A DNA stretch of 45,130 nucleotides from Bacteroidota bacterium. Lineage in GTDB: Bacteria; Bacteroidota; Bacteroidia; Chitinophagales; Saprospiraceae. The notes beneath the pieces are model-generated. The model searched no databases. It was not told the origin of the DNA and saw only the letters and a list, made by a program, of their open reading frames with translations. Location of the stretch: NCBI GenBank assembly GCA_029567325.1, contig JAKQLF010000216.1, forward strand, positions 1 through 45,130, written 5' to 3'. The position numbers and the translations under genes were made by a program. Shown here piece by piece: positions 44,994-45,130 of this stretch; position 1 is the first letter of the stretch; the number at the start of each line of letters is the position of its first letter.

Positions 44994-45130
44994 CAAAAAA
45001 AATCAAGGCTGAATTTTTTTCTTAACGCTCACTCACTCCAAAAATACTATGCAAAAAAAACTCACTTTTGACTTTGCTTCATTGTTTTTTGCAGCATCTG
45101 CACCGATTCATTAGTTTGAGGTCACTTTTA

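Overview
The window looks like a chromosomal segment of a member of the Bacteroidota, probably close to the Saprospiria. The evidence is type IX secretion (T9SS) cargo with both kinds of C-terminal sorting domain, a PorP/SprF outer-membrane partner, Gram-negative lipid A genes (lpxH, lpxB), a CrtD/CruF-like carotenoid pair, the Bacteroidetes GlmU-like protein, and promoters of the TTTG-N19-TAnnTTTG type in place of classic -35/-10 boxes. The lineage is an inference from gene content only.

Layout. 1-3480: a YbjJ-like MFS transporter converging on an amt-glnB pair. 3481-5881: a Gfo/Idh/MocA oxidoreductase behind a DUF6807 (PmoA-like) protein. 6099-8330: monomeric isocitrate dehydrogenase, followed by a repeat-filled gap and a DUF6090 protein. 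9627-15568: a tight five-gene run (2-oxoacid dehydrogenase E2, a TPR/PD40/OmpA-like protein, an unknown acidic protein, lipoprotein alkaline phosphatase, LpxH). 15699-23218: a secreted alpha/beta hydrolase, then on the other strand a PorP/SprF protein and a giant PKD-repeat T9SS cargo. 23302-25418: carotenoid genes. 25561-25634: tRNA-Arg(TCT). 25990-27032: an MBL hydrolase plus an unknown protein in a repeat-bounded cassette. 27449-34545: polA, a secreted GH5 glycosidase and a PpiD/SurA-like foldase. 34990-37894: an RluA-type pseudouridine synthase, then GlmU-like and methyltransferase genes. 38509-39348: a DUF2911 gene broken by an in-frame TGA. 39660-44819: surE, a small membrane protein, lpxB, lon and a YciI-like gene.

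Most genes are ordinary. The unusual part is the intergenic DNA. Many gaps carry degenerate tandem arrays whose unit words differ (CGAGCNN, NCTGATN, TTTCCGN, TCACATN, TCAGNNN) but whose period is almost always exactly 7 bp. In one array the register stays at 7 bp while the word changes from CGAGC to TCAG. Nearly all of the arrays touch, or even supply, the stop codon of a neighbouring gene. They are mixed with perfect palindromes and with an element of about 112 bp that has a hairpin with a compensatory base change, present in direct orientation on both sides of the MBL cassette. This heptad repeat system is the best candidate here for something not well described.

Genes that work together: Amt and P-II in ammonium uptake; PorP/SprF with the giant cargo in T9SS export; LpxH and LpxB in lipid A synthesis; CrtD with CruF in making a hydroxylated, dehydrogenated carotenoid end group; DUF6807, Gfo/Idh/MocA, GH5 and the alpha/beta hydrolase in polysaccharide use.
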